A stretch of 64,000 nucleotides of DNA from Schistocephalus solidus (GCA_017591395.1 WEDG01009072.1:1-64000); one strand, 5' to 3'. Counted from the stretch's first letter, positions 10,761 to 24,067 are shown. Notes: generated by a model from the letters alone, not told the origin. Numbers and translations are program-made.

Positions 10761-13700
10761 CAAGCGTCTTTCGTCCTCATTGCTGCCGAAAAAACGACTG
10801 ATTAAATAGTAGGACTTTCCTTTTAATTTGTGATGCCCTTATATATTCAATTATATTTATGGAAGACAGGCAGTAAAATATTTTCTTATACTCCTTTTTG
10901 TAGAAAATAACGTATTCTCAAATTGCTTACATAAAGAAAGGATATATCACGGTTCTACCAACAAGATTGCCTTTTAAATAATCTTAAAAGTCATCTGCCA
11001 TTATACGTTCATTCAAGGTTCCAAACTCCATGGTGCGTAAATCCCATCTGATTTTTAAAAAATATGTCTGTATTCTATTAGGAATATGTCAAAAATGGCT
11101 CATAAAATTTCACAATTATGGTGGACCATTCTGTATATATTGTAATACTCACTAAGACATGGTCGGATACGAGGCTTCCTGAATAAACATTTTACTTTAC
11201 TACAAAATCTCAAAATCGGGAACATTTATAAAGCGAAAAAACCCATTCTTTCAAGTATGCAATCTGAAGCAGAGGAAATTTTATACAAAGGGAATATAAT
11301 AAAATATATTTTGGGAATGGTCTTTAACAAATATAAATAGTCTTATAAGAGTATACAAATGGGAAATATAAAATGACTAAAGTAGCCATTTTCGATAAAG
11401 TGAATTATTTGCAAGCTGTTCTAAACAGCTCATGTAAAAGCGGCTTTTCGGACATGACTGGATTATCTTAGGGTTATGCTGTATGAAAATTAATTTTACA
11501 ATCTTACTAACATACTGTTTCGGAATTCTTTAAAATATTAAATGAAACAGAAAATCTACCGTGTATCAAGGGATAAAAATTGCGACTAAATTAGATTAAT
11601 TTATTAGCGTATTTTAATTCTCTACCAATCGGGTTAAATGACCAGGTCATCTGATTGTACCCCTAGCACAATGTAGAACCCTAGCAGGCAGTCATATAGC
11701 AACCAGCGTTATATTTGGAAGCGAATTCCAAAAGAGCTGGGAAGTTGAACGTCCCGTTGTGGCTTTTAGTCTGTCAGAAGGCAGGCGCTGCGCATCTAAA
11801 GAGAGATTTTGGGTCCTTGACCCAAGGGCCCACTGAACGTAAGGACACGCCAGGGATTGCAAACTGCATAATCCAATCCAAAAATACCCTTCCTACGATT
11901 ATCAATATACCCAATAAATGTCAGAAAGACAACGGGCCCGTTGATTTATGGCGGAACTTTGATTTCAATTAGCAGAAATCATGGATTCAAAACTCAGGCC
12001 TCCCAAACTCGGACTGGATATCACTGGTTGATGGTTGCTAATAAACCATCCCTAGTTATTATAATCTGGATTGTGTTTTTCGGAACTTGCTTTCATAAAT
12101 AGGGATTAAACCATTTAAATGTAATTTTTCCTAATTTAGCCAGTTATAGCACTGCTCATTATTTAAGGCAAAGACGCGAGTAGTAAAACCTATATGAGGC
12201 AGATATTTCACTTACACGTTCCTGTCGAGGACACATTCGCAATTCACGGAAGGGCACTACATAAGTATCCTGACATCTCATATCGTCTGTCTATTGATGC
12301 CAGGCGCTTGGTTAAGAATAAACGTATTCTCTATTTTTGACAAGGTTACTTGTAATATTATGACCCTTTCATTAGATTACGCCGAAATGCCAGTAATATG
12401 TGCACCAAACCACATTGGTTTTTAATAGAAAACGTAAATTCAAGCGCTTTTCAGCATGGTAAGCTTAAAGATTTCATAAATCAGGTCCACAGGTGGCAGC
12501 ACTCGTTTGGTTGTCTCAAAGAAATGCATGCGAAGTTATTCTACCTTATGACAGTAACCGAGCCCTTGATGATTGCGATAAATAAAGTCTACTGCGTCGC
12601 CAAAAAGTGAGCCCAACAGCTGTGGTCTGTGCGTTATGTAGTATATAAGCAGGCAGACTAATACAGAATACTCCTCACTCACTCGTCCCTAACCTACTTT
12701 GCTCTGACGATAAGAGAATGCCAAGAAAGCAGTAAGTGAGTAGTTAAGATATTTCACCAAGGCCACCTGATGCTTCTATTAAGGTAGCGTGGATCTCGCA
12801 ACAGTGTGCTGTTACAATGGATGCCTGATTAAGAGGCCTTTTCCAGCCTCGCTCCCAATAAACGGTCAGCGGTCAGCGTAAGGGGCAAAAGTATACGTAA
12901 TCGAGTAAAATGACATTTCCTTAGACATTTTGTTCGTTGGTGTATGAGCGAAATTATTTTGCGAAAAAGGAACTATGTCGCTCTTATCCTCCTTCCAAAC
13001 CAACAATAGGACGAAAAGTAAGCTTTACACCAAGAATGCATCTGAAGTGTTTAAAAAACGGAAAAAGTGCTTGACCAGAGTGGTGTATGAAATGACAATT
13101 ATGCTGCGCATCCAGCATATGCACCCTGACGTAAATGTTGAGTATTGAGTAAAAAAAAGAATTCATTAAGAATATTAGATGTGATTACTGCAATACAGTA
13201 TTTTTAGCCGAACTAGGAAGCTTGTCTTTACACGCGTAAAAGCATTTAAATCTTCAATGAAGTGGTAACGCTGCATGTTTCGAATAATTATGCATAAACC
13301 TGAACACTGGGCTTTAACTTTACTGAAACAAAAACGTAAAATGTTAACGGCTGGCCTGCCGAAAAGGCGGAGTGTGCTTCGTTGATATACATTCATACTA
13401 CTTATGCATTAATAAACGTAGTAACTTACATGTCAGCTGAAAAAGGCTAAGGGCGCAATGGATGAGGCTAGAGATAATCCAACTGGGATGAAGGCAGGCA
13501 GTAACAGCCTTGAAAAGAAACGCTCGGTGCACGAAATCTGGAACACTTGACATTCAGGCAAATTCAAAAAGGCTCATGGTTTGCAAAATTGCCCTACATC
13601 TAACGACGGCCTGACGAGCCCTAGTGGATAATTTGTGCAATAAGGCCATCTCCTTCTCTAAATATTTATTTTACATTAAAATATGCATAAAATAAGTAAC

Positions 13701-14190
13701 CGAATTTCTTTGCAAACTTTCTTAGTTTGATGGAGTCAGTTAGTACAATAAAAGCGAAACAACGACTCGTTGCCAATTTTTTTACTTTTACTCTAAATGA
13801 ACAATGTGGTAATTAGCAGTCCTTTTTTCCACCCGTAAAAATAAAAATATGGAAAGAAAAATATGTTTTTCTGAATAATGGCATTTAATCTTTGCCTGCG
13901 TACTGCAGAAATGCCTTGTGCGATTCTAGGTTTTGCAGCATTCATGAACAATATTTTGTCCTACAGAATACCCAGTGGTCGTTAAATAAGAAGCTTACAA
14001 ATTGCAACTTTGTATGACAAATAACATTAGTCAGCCTTCCAATTACTAAGCTTTGGTCGTTGATTTAGTTGTCCTGCCTTTTTAGCCAGAAGCATTAGGA
14101 CTCGTTTGAAATTCTTCCCAAACATGTTGCCTAATCGGTTTGCTTCACCTAAGCGTGCATTTAATTTTGTATTTCCAACCTGCAACCTAC
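10761..14190. other. AT-rich sequence, no gene recognised
   Basis: Only short chance-length openings. A stretch near 12010-12056 (ACTGGTTGATGGTTGCTAAT) faintly resembles the family-1 core but lacks the GAAA box and is too short to call. Nothing else is interpretable. Confidence 0.45.
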
Positions 14191-14194
14191 ACTA

Positions 14195-14640
14195 ACCTAT
14201 GGTCGGCAAACTCCACAAGGTCAAGACGACAGCAGTGCGAGAGTGGAGGAATGGACGTAGAAAGCTGTTATCCGTACTTTATTCAGCGCGTACGAAGCTA
14301 CATGTCTGATCCCAAAAGCCCTGGCCGTGGTCGTCGTCGCTGCTTCTCAGTTGGGCAACTGTTGACGACTGCAGCACTTAACGCTGATTGGTCGTTCATG
14401 GGTGTCGCTTGTTGGCCAGTCCAGCAGGGAACGAGGTTAAGCTGGGAAAAAATTAGTGGTTTTGGGCTGCGTTTTGGATCTAGCCGCACAACAGTCACCC
14501 AGTGACTCATTACCACTTTGCAAAAGGCACGCCTGTTGCAAGGCAAGAACGAGGTCGGGGACTTTGACCGTTGGTAACAGCATCTAAAGCCGGCTTGTGG
14601 ATATTCTAAGACTTCCAGCAATCTTTCGCCGCCTAGTAAG
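14195..14640. other. GC-richer island open on both strands, probable repeat fragment
   Basis: Frames are open on the plus strand (14140-14505) and minus strand (14298-14621) over the same bases. That is expected from higher GC content and does not identify a coding strand. The plus-strand reading contains an arginine-rich run (GRGRRR) but no domain I recognise. The sharp compositional edge against AT-rich flanks suggests an inserted repeat fragment. Confidence 0.4.
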
Positions 14641-17275
14641 TACTATTTAATCCTACTTTGCGTTTAAGGTTTAACTTACATTGAGATTGCGTGAAAAATT
14701 TAAGGCCATTCAACGCATTATTAAATGCCTTATTCAACACATAATCATATCAACTTTTTACTGGTCAATTGCATCTTCAGTCAAAATTCAATAATAATCA
14801 AATGCTAGAGACATAATTTTGATTTAGTTAGTTCTAGTTTGTTAATTAAGAGAACAGGACACTTAATCAGCGATTTAATCTGTTCATTAAGGCCATGATA
14901 GTGAGCGTGCAGTACCTTTAAATCTTGAATACTCTGCAAGAAATAAAAAATTTAAACAGCTCTTAACTCAAATATTGCAAATAAAATTCCACTAGAATAC
15001 CTGACAAATTTAATTGGAAAAACCTTGTTGTGTGCCACTGTCATAGAAGCGGGAGGAAGTGATCAATATCAAATAAAGGATATGTGGTGATTTCACATAT
15101 AGTAAAAATTTGAATTTTCCTTCATTGAGTGTACAAATCGCATTGAATATAAATAAATTGACAACTAACACATTTTCGTTAATTTTAAACCTTCAAAAAT
15201 ATCGGATTTGTATAAAAGTTTACATTTTCATGGTAAAATATGGGTAAAAAGGTCAGATTGCTGCAAAATTCCACCGAAGACCTGTTTTATTAGGTTGAGA
15301 AATGTGATGCTTAGGTTTGCAGTCTCAAGGCATACTGATAAATCAATTAAAAATGTGAGGGTAAAGAGTGAGGGTTAATGCTCTTATATCAGTAACTAGA
15401 GCAAAACGATGTTTGGGACGATTTCGAATTGAAATGGTTACGTATGTACCCATTGTGCACTACCACGTAATGTAATTGTTAACCAGATTTCAAACGCAGT
15501 TCCACAGCGCAAGCGCTAAAAATGTGACAAACTATCCCTTCATTCCCAATACCATTATGACACGTGGTAGAAGGATTGTGTATATAGAATCATACATACC
15601 ACATTTCCTTTATTACTAACTTAAATTTTTTTGAATTAATTCGACTGTTGCACCTCAATTTTCACTATATTTGTGCAGTTTCTTTTTTTATTTGAGGCCA
15701 CACACTTCAATTCTTTTTCAAAAAGGATTCTTTATCTTTTTTTCTTGGATTGGTTAGCTAGCCAATATTCAGTAGAGACAGGAAACACTAGGTGTTTCTT
15801 TAAAAAATCATGGGACCATTCATGGAATCAGTCCCATAGAAAACCACACGTTAAAAGCACTGCTTGTTCCTCATTTGACTGCATACCCGTGGCCTCATTG
15901 ACCCTGGCTGTTAAATGACTGTCTGCACAAAATCAAGGCTTTTTGCAGGTTATAGTTCGCGTTCTAGACGGACTTTTGGGTTATGTTACGTATTTTTACG
16001 CTTCACCCTTAAAGTCGATTTACAGTTCTTTTATTAAGCTTCCTTTCACCGGTTTACCTATAACATGTCAGGATGAAGATTTTTCAGGCACACACACATA
16101 TTTTACCATTCAAACAAGGAGTCACGGTAAGGACCTTGCCCAAGAGCTTCAGTCACAAAGGAAATTCTGCAGTGCAAACTTCTTGCCTTAGACTACGAGG
16201 TTGCATACCAAATTTTCTGTACTGTTTTGTGCTTCGTGAACCTCTCCTTGGCCAGACATCTGCACACAGGAGCATCTTGTTACTTCCCTTGACTGCCGGT
16301 TATTGTCCAGTCTGAAGAATCTACAGAGCACGTGGTTTACTGAAAGAGTTTCTCCCCTCGTTGCTGCCGTATTGATTGTACTGATAAATTCGTCCGTGTG
16401 ACAGCTAAAACTGTACTGTTGCCCATGTGCACAGGTGCTGATGCCTGGTCATCATCCAGTTTTCATTGGTCAGTTATTATTTGCACACTGCCTTCATACT
16501 GTTTTTTTTTCAGCCAGTACAAAGTAAGATACAAAAAGATAGACACGATATCGATGGGCTCTACGGAATTACGGTGGATGCAACACGCTATAGGCGGGAT
16601 TCGCTATATTTATCAGTCTTTTACTGTGGTTAGATTTATGGAAAACAATGTGGAAATTATTGTTAGGAATATATATTCTTCTTAAAAGTGTGCAGTACTA
16701 TATCAAGCATACTGTAGGTCACTAGGCAAAATCCTCCTAGCATTACCTTAAACGTGTGATCTTATTCAATTTCTTCCTTTAGGTCGTTATACCTGATAGT
16801 TTGCTTGCAAAAGGGATTGAGATAAAAAAGCAACGTAGGTGCAGTTTTTAACTTAAGCTTAAAATGATCCAGTTAATTTATTTTAAACTGAATTTTAGGT
16901 AGAAAAAATAATGGCTAGTGGATATATTACTAAATAAAGACAGAAATCCTTTCAGTTCTTATTATATATAGAAAGGGAAAAAATAATAGTTATGCAAGTA
17001 TGATTGATACTTACAACTAATATTTCCCTACAGTTACTGTTTGGAGACACATTCGCTTTTAAAGAGGAACAAATAAGTAATCGAGGGTTTTGAAAGATTT
17101 GACCATGCACTGAATGTGATAAATAACAAATGCGCAAAGTTCTGGGAGTCTGTTTGTGCAACCAAAGTCTCCACGAACTTTAACATCATTTCTGAACCAG
17201 AAAAGCCCTAATTACTTACAAACGTATTGATAGTTTGGGCAAATTTGAATAATTCCTTTGACGCTATTGCAAACA
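14641..17275. other. AT-rich sequence, no gene recognised
   Basis: Contains overlapping short plus-strand openings between 15.67 and 16.69 kb. The last (16398-16685) follows a pyrimidine-rich stretch ending in CAG at about 16513, so a short exon cannot be excluded, but its translation matches no family I recognise. Confidence 0.4.
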
Positions 17276-17278
17276 TCT

Positions 17279-17480
17279 CGCGGCCTTGCCAAGATTTGAA
17301 CACAGGAGAGCAAAGGGAAGGTTTATGTAAAGGCACTTTTCTAACCGTCTGAACCCCATCATGGGTCTTGAGTTAAATCAAACTTGGCCCAAGTGAGCCA
17401 CCCAGTCTACTGCAACATATGAATTAACCAATTCTGATATAGCTAGCTGACTGCCCAAACAGAATTTCCAAAGCATTCTA
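17279..17480 (-). mobile_element. Family-2 tRNA-like repeat (minus copy)
   Basis: On the minus strand this carries a segment matching the conserved upstream block of family 2 (GCAGTA-GCTGGGTGG-ACTTG type, complement of about 17380-17425). A tRNA-like part follows (complement of 17279-17370) with degraded A- and B-box-like blocks. It lies head to head with the plus copy at 17560-17800, so the two form an inverted pair. Confidence 0.55.
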
Positions 17481-17559
17481 TCTAGAATCCACCGATAAAT
17501 ACTAAGCGCACTTAATTGGATTGGAATAAGTTATTTAGTCTAGATCCCCCTGCTAGTAA

Positions 17560-17800
17560 TTTCATGGACTCCATACTTAGATTCTTCGTGGATATTCAGA
17601 TAACTGCTGGGCTTTGTACGTCGCAGTAAGGTGTGTGACTCACTTACCTAAATTTGATTAAACTCAGGGCTCCCAGTGTTGCCTCATAGCTCAGATGCTT
17701 AGAGCATTGATTGTACTAAAGCCTTCCCCATGCTGGCATTGCAAGACCCCGTATTTCATAACTGGGTCAAACGAATAAATAATTCGTTGATAATTCATGC
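17560..17800 (+). mobile_element. Family-2 tRNA-like repeat (plus copy)
   Basis: The upstream block (about 17600-17665) is followed by a tRNA-like part starting near 17678 with CATAGCTCAGATG-TTAGAGC as the A-box region. It continues with the family-specific TTGTACTAAAGCCTTCCCCATGC and a poor B box. The same word order occurs at 22.65 and 22.96 kb. No ORF is present. Confidence 0.6.
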
Positions 17801-18575
17801 AATTTTGCGGCATTCTTATGATTAAATGAGGTCAAAAAAACGTTAGCGTATAACAGTCTAAAACTTTAGCCTCCGTTTCTGGTGATGGGGTAAATTCTCA
17901 AGTTGAAAAATCGGATAAATGAAAAGGAAGCTCTGAGAATATTCCTTCCGGACAAGATATCTTGGGCTCAGCTTAAAGCTGACACAAATATTCCATCCAC
18001 ATTCTACCATTTGCAGCAGGAAAACCTCGAAAAAAGCACAATTTGCTAAGGGGCAGTCAGGAGCACGCAGATGCGTGATGAACTTGCCACACCAGATTTC
18101 CTGGGCAGTTAAAGTTTCAGTGACGCGTATGATAGACTCCCGGCTCCGCATGCGGTATTAACAAGGTGCAGGGGGTTTCCGGTCAACAATGACTGCAGCA
18201 AAGATACAAATCTCTTAAAAATACTTGAACCATATCCTTGCCATGGCGAAATAAATGGTCCTGGTACTTGCATTATCAATAGAATTAAATGTTGAACTTG
18301 ACAGCTGAAGAAACCCGCGGCCATAGCATATAATTAGACTCAAATTCCTCTAAAGTTTAAAACTATGGAGTGCCACTTGGTAGGTAAGCTTTCATTTGAG
18401 GAGACGTGATGGTTTTTCATTCCGATTTTTTACATGGCAACTCAGTTAAGATATATCAGCATTTGCACTGGTTTTAGATGGCAAATCATGTCTTTAGTTC
18501 CATGAAGGATCGCTGTACGTGTTTCCATGTTACGAATCAACCACACCTATGATTTTGTGCAAAGTTATGGAGTCA
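17801..18575. other. AT-rich sequence, no gene recognised
   Basis: Two minus-strand openings (17858-18151 and 18109-18324) have unrecognised products and ordinary length for chance. Confidence 0.4.
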
Positions 18576-18576
18576 T

Positions 18577-18745
18577 TAAGGGGTTAAATTAAGGTGAGAC
18601 TTAGGGTGAAGTTAAGGGTTTAAGTTGGGGTTAATGTAAGGATTGTGTAAAAGTTATTCTGTTTGGGTTTAAGATTTTTGTACGGCTAAGAGAAAGAGTA
18701 AGGATACCGTTTAGTTTTGTGCTAGGGTTAGTGTTAGCATAAAGA
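18577..18745 (+). repeat. Degenerate telomere-like (TTAGGG-type) tract
   Basis: Repeated words of GGGTTAA, TTAGGGTGA, GGTTTAAG and GCTAGGGTTAGTG type with the G-rich strand on plus. Same class as 8.5 kb but opposite orientation. Heavily substituted, so old. Confidence 0.55.
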
Positions 18746-21205
18746 GGTTGGAAAACTTATCCACCCGAACGGGTATCGCAAGGCCACCTAGTGGGTAGGA
18801 GAGTTCCTAATCCCCTTGTCCTGTTTAGTCGCCATTGACGAGAACTCCAACTCGAATAGTTAAAATTCTACAAGGGAAACAAAAGCACCGAGAGAATTGG
18901 TGATGAACCCTTCCATGTGGTGAATTCTCTGCTTTAGGGTTGTCTATATTAATTAAATGGGTTTTTCTAGCAGTAAGTTTCAGATAATAATTCTTGTCAA
19001 ACTGGCAGGTTCGTGATCGTAACTGCGAGCCAAAACCTGCCACGAGTGTTACCAGTGAACCGACTAATGTTAATCGGAGACTTTTTACGTGTCTTAACGT
19101 ACAGCCTAATCCATAGAGAAGAGCAAATATGCTGAACGCTGACTGCCTATAATAAAGTAATTTTTTTCCAGGTTTATTGTTCACACTTGTACTTAGATAT
19201 GGAGGCAATTAGGTAATGACCGTTGAATTTTGTGGTAAATGCCCTCCCCTAAACACTGTTTGGAAGTAAACGATTAAGCTTTTACATTTTATTTTTATTT
19301 TAGCAACAGTAAGGGTTTTTCTAACCCCATTTATACAGACCCATAGCAGCATATATATTGAATACCTAATGGAAAAGATCCAAAATACTATACGACATTT
19401 TATGTGTTTTGCTTCATCTTAAAATAAACCACCGTTTGACAGCTTTTTGATTGTTTTAAAACTAATAGAGGAACTCCAAGTGTTTAGAAAGCTTTTGACT
19501 CTGCATTATAATCCGTTTGAATACGTTATACGCATTCAAAATCCGAAGTGAGCTTTAATTAATTTAATTCAATTTAAAAATCACGGATGCTCATAGTAGT
19601 TCCGGCAACTGTCAGCTTGCCCCACTGACAGCTAAACTGTCTGGCTGTCACTGCAGCTAAATTGTGCAGGGCTTATTTTCCTGGATGATGGGATGCCACC
19701 GGAGCAATTTCATAAAGCAGAATTGGTTCCAAAATAGCCTACCATTTATTCTCTGCTTTTTGTCTTCCTCGATGGCCATCACACTCTCTAACGTTAAAGC
19801 GCAATCATTTATCTTGATAAACCTAAGACCGATTTGAAAAAATAACTTGCGCATTCAAAGATGGAAATTCGATCCTAGCCGGAAAGTGGCCCTCTCCTCA
19901 CTTTTCTGACTTTCGTTAATACACCCGTTACCTGTGTGTATAGACTGATTTCAAACCTTTAGTTATGTAAGTTGTCGGTATATGAAAGCTTAAGCTGTTT
20001 GGTCAGTGAAACCTCGTTTCAGAAAAATGTTTTATAAGATGTCTATTGGCTAAACAGCTTCGCGTACAAAAGTCCTACCTAAAAAGACTTCACCTTTGCA
20101 ATTTGTTCAAAAGGCAAATTTAATTGTGTTAATGGAACAGATCGTAGGAATCGTATAACTCCCTTTTGCACGCTAAATATAATCAGTAATAAGGTGCTTT
20201 GATGCCTGTATTTTAAGAGTACATTATGGTTCACAAAGGCTTCCATGGTACCACGGCAATAGTTGAAATAGCCAGCGTCATTATAAAGTCTCTATTTACT
20301 TTCCAATTTGTTTCGGCCGATAACTTGAGAACTTCCCAGGAAAATTTAATGTGCGGCAGAAACAGTGCACTTAAAAGCAAATACAGTCAGTTTTATAAGG
20401 ATGTTGACAACCAGCGTCATTTCTTAACTAAAAAAGAAACATAACAGTCGGTTTAGGGAAAACGCAGTAGTTTCAAACTGGCCTTATTACTCTTGCTAGT
20501 AATGAAATTATTTTTGTGCACGAATAATGTGTCAATGAGAGTTTGTGCGGTGCCTCGACTTCATCTGTCCTTTTAAATAGTTCCTAAAAAATTTTGTTAT
20601 TTTTTATATAAAAACACTGGCAGTATATTTCACGTTAGGTGTGGTCTCAATAGTTCCATAGGGCAGTATTAATTTGTTCCGAGGTTGATTCCACACACAC
20701 CTTTCAGAGGATTTAGAGATACGAACTTTAAGTATGAAAATTTTCTTGAGTGTGTCAAACCAGAAATGAAATTTTTGCTACGTACAGAAGTACATCGAGG
20801 CTTTTTAGTGCAGTATCAGGGAATTGGGAGCTAGATAGAGAGGAACACTTTAATGTGAAAGTTTCTTTGCAAACTTTACGACAAAGTGTTCACCATTTAC
20901 CATGAATAAAGTTGAGTACACAAAAAGATAACAGCAGGAGATCACAAACGATACTCAAAACCGCAGAGAAAACTATCGATATCAGGAAAAATCACTGGTT
21001 AATGATTTGCAAATTTTAGCGTTTTATTGTGCCAGCGCAGTGTGCAGATAACGTCATTATTACATTTCAAGCAAAAAAGGATAGGAATCAGTATATAATG
21101 TAAACGACAGTTCGACAGTCGATTACGACGAGGTCCACCGTATGTTCCACGGAAGGGTGGAACAGGGACATTGACTTGCACGTGATTTAGTTTTAAGTGA
21201 TATTA
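18746..21205. other. AT-rich sequence, no gene recognised
   Basis: The longest opening is 127 codons on the minus strand (18825-19208), with no recognisable domain. Around 19605-19665 the words CTGTCAGC, CTGACAGC and GGCTGTCAC recur within 60 bp, giving a small imperfect inverted/direct repeat. No gene is supported. Confidence 0.45.
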
Positions 21206-21207
21206 GA

Positions 21208-21450
21208 CTTGCGCTGCATCTACCGCACACTCTCCTCCTCCCCTAACTGAACCCGGTGTCACGACAGAGTCAAGAAGACCCGGAGGCGGGAGAGGGCGCA
21301 GGTGGCTGGTGCAGCCGGAGCCGCTCCTGGGCATACAACCACACCTCGCTCGGATACCACGGAGTGGGAGTGCCATAAAGGCCATATTAAGAACGAACCA
21401 TTGCAGTGTATACAATAGGCCAATCGAAGTCATATAAGAAATGATGCACG
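21208..21450. other. GC-rich islet, dispersed-repeat fragment
   Basis: A short GC-rich block in AT-rich surroundings. Its right part (GTGCCATAAAGGCCATATTAAG, about 21372) matches 1086-1110 (ATGCCATAAAGGTCACATTAAG) with a similar continuation including ATTGCAG. This indicates a shared dispersed repeat. No coding evidence. Confidence 0.45.
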
Positions 21451-22480
21451 TGAATGAAGAGCCAAATGAATGATGGCTCACTCTCAGATTCCCTTCGAAA
21501 AGCAATTACCGGTAAGCTCACCTGAACATGTGCAGAGATTCAATTGGGCATCAAAATGTTTGCTGGCTACAATGGATTCTCCTTTAATAGTATTTGGCCC
21601 TGATAAAAGTGAAAGGCTATTGAAATATGCAATTTTCATAAGTTATTCTCTATTCTATGATAACCATTTAGGCAATGTTACTTGTTTCCTTGCACAAATT
21701 ATTACTGCATGTACTGGCGGATTATTTCTGATTTTTGTTAAAACTAACTCTCCACAGAAGGGGAATTTCGAGCTTATTCGTTTCTAATTTGGTAATATAT
21801 CATCGTCTACACCAGCTTACCTTACCTTAGTCTGAGAGAAAGAGAGTATATTGTGTCAAGCGGTGCAAATACAATAGGAAAAAAAAGTCAGAGCCTCTGT
21901 AAATGCGTCCAAACATTTTCCCTAGGATTCGGCTTAAAAATAAAAATAATTATTTCCTTGCTGAAAAGTTCTATTTTATCAAGGAAGTTAATTCCATTTT
22001 GGCCACCAAAGTCGTTTGTAAACAAACTCTCAACCCCAATCGTGTAAGCGTTGCCACCTGGTAAAAACAGCTTATCTTACCGACAAAAATGTCTATAATT
22101 TGCATTTTTTAACAGGTAGAAAACCGACCGGTGTTTTGATGCACTGTTAAATTCTGTCGTATAAAGTAGATGGTAATTTAAAAAAATCACAGAATTTAAA
22201 AAATTCCCCACTGGAATGGTGGTTTAAACATGTGCAAATATGATACGTTCCGCGGTCTACCTAGACTTGCCGCTACTAGAGACTGCAGTGGCATACGCCC
22301 AGTTTTCGATAAGAGTACAATCTGCGACGTTCACGCTGGACAGCATGTTGAAGTTAGGTGCGATTTCACTGCTAGTTTAATCAAATATCTTGAATTATGG
22401 TCTAGTTGCGGTCTAGTTTTGGACTGTAAAATTGAATTCTTAAGCTGCATTTGGCAGCGCTAAATGATTTGTTGAGTCAA
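21451..22480. other. AT-rich sequence, no gene recognised
   Basis: Several plus-strand openings of 64-105 codons (21470-21787, 21853-22047, 22230-22463) have unrecognised products. The density is slightly above the neighbourhood, but no domain or splice context supports a gene. Confidence 0.4.
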
Positions 22481-22489
22481 AATTTGAAA

Positions 22490-23410
22490 TAACTGTTTAT
22501 TTTAAAGAGCCTTATAGTCACATTTTGCATTCTAGCTGGCATGCTAGGAAATCCTGCTTGGGCAATAAACATTTCGTTTCAGAATTCGGAATTTCATACA
22601 TTGTAGTATGCTATGTGGGTAAATAGACTCAACTAGGATTTCATTTACGGACCCCGTGGGACATCTTAGCTCAGACGATTCAAGAGTTGGTTGTACTAAA
22701 GCCTTCTCCTTGCTGTCTTGATTTCAAATCAAGTCGAGACCCCTAAGGTTTTCACAATTGGATTGTGTGAATAATTTTAATCTGTCAAATCGTCCAATTA
22801 TTTAATTACGTTTAGCAGTCATCTGATAAATGTCAGGTTTATTGCTTACGAAATCTTGCTTGTGAAGTCAGCTTACCTCATTAGACTTTGTAGATTCCAT
22901 AAACTGCAGTAGGCTGGGTGGGTAACTTGACCCAATGTTTAGTAAACTCACGGCTCTCGGTAGGGGCTTCGTAGCTCAGTTGGCTAGAGCGTTGGTTGTA
23001 CTTAAACCTTCCCCATGCTGATGTGGGTTCAACCCCACCGAGGCCACCAGGTTTTTCACAGTTGGATCGCTTTCATTATTAAAATGAAAAAAACCTCCAT
23101 TACCATTCTTGCTGGATCTACCTAACTGTCATTTAAGTTTTCGTTAGTTAACCGCTCAACATCACTAAATGCAATACTGTTCAACAATTTTATTTTTAAA
23201 TTTCAAATAATAATTTATCCGCGTAAGTAAACTCTCGTCTCTCCATCGGTTCTTCATAGATAAGATTGTTGGAGCATTTTTTGTACTTAAGGCTTTCCTT
23301 TACTGTCCTTTATTCAAATCCCACTGATGCCACCATAACATTAAAAAGTTGGTCAGCAGAAATAATCAAAGTTACTTATCAGTTATTCCTATGAAATTCC
23401 TCGCATACTG
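22490..23410 (+). repeat. Tandem array of three family-2 tRNA-like units (about 0.3 kb each)
   Basis: Three tRNA-like segments in the same orientation are separated by related spacer. The shared anticodon-arm word TTGTACT(T)AA starts at 22691, 22996 and 23281, giving spacings of 305 and 285 bp. The conserved spacer words GCAGTAGGCTGGGTGGGTAA and GTAAACTCACGGCTCTCGG lie before the second unit, with decayed equivalents before the others. The middle unit is the best preserved. A tandem SINE-like or satellite array is the likeliest nature. Confidence 0.65.
22963..23049 (+). mobile_element. Best-preserved family-2 tRNA-like segment
   Basis: A-box-like GTAGCTCAGTTGG (22971-22983) with D-arm stem GCTC/GAGC. 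A possible anticodon arm GGTT-GTACTTA-AACC has a 7-base loop with U at the usual position 33, which would give anticodon ACT. A long variable region follows, then a B-box-like GGTTCAACCCC (23026-23036). Acceptor-like GGCTTC/GAGGCC is followed by ACCA. It could fold as a class II tRNA, but its presence in a tandem of decayed copies favours a tRNA-derived repeat over a working tRNA gene. Confidence 0.5.
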
Positions 23411-24060
23411 GGCTTCAAGGTCTTTCTGATTGCCTAAATGTTAGCTCGTGCGATAGTCTAAATCCATACAAAACAGCTCTTCTGCGGTTATTTGCTCGAG
23501 GCAGCCTTAAACGCATGTAAATAAACTGGAAGTTTACTTACCGAAAGCATTTTTTAAAAAAACATTTGTCTTAGAGTCGATGTGAATTGTCCATTTAAAT
23601 GAATGACCTCTCACTATATAACTTGTCTAACTGACATGCAATTTTGCCTCTCAGCTCATGTTCTTTTTATGAAGACACGGTGTTGAGGGGATTCTTTATA
23701 ATTAACCTGAACACCTAACATAATGTACGGCTTGGTATCACACAGTCCTGCCCAATGCAAACAGTGAATGCACAGGACATCCTGACATTTTCAATCCCAA
23801 GGGAAATTTACTAGACACTGCTATCACTAGTCTTGTCCAAGCAGTGGGCTTTAGGCCTTGAACGCAGAAAGAAACACTGGTTAAATAGTACTGTCGATAG
23901 TCCAAGCGGCTTTTTTCGCGAGAAGAGTATCGGAGGATGGCGGTTGGCATTTGAAATTTATCAGCTCCGACTACTGATCTAAGGCTGTTCAAAAATGTGT
24001 GTGCCCTGCCGTTATTTTGCTGCATCGCAAAAGGATAATTATTGGTGGATAGAGGCCTCA
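23411..24060. other. Sequence without recognised gene
   Basis: A minus-strand opening of 108 codons (23738-24064) has no recognised product and runs into the family-1 fragment at its start, so it is not supported as a gene. Confidence 0.4.
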
Positions 24061-24067
24061 CCAAATA

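Noticed and set aside
12010..12056. Possible family-1 core remnant (GGTTGATGGTTGCTAATAAACC)
   Set aside because: No GAAA, no tail and no tRNA-like head; too short to assign.
14140..14621. Overlapping openings on both strands (121 and 107 codons)
   Set aside because: Simultaneous openness on both strands reflects base composition; no domain supports either strand.
18825..19208. 127-codon minus-strand opening
   Set aside because: No domain, no splice or promoter context, ordinary length for chance.
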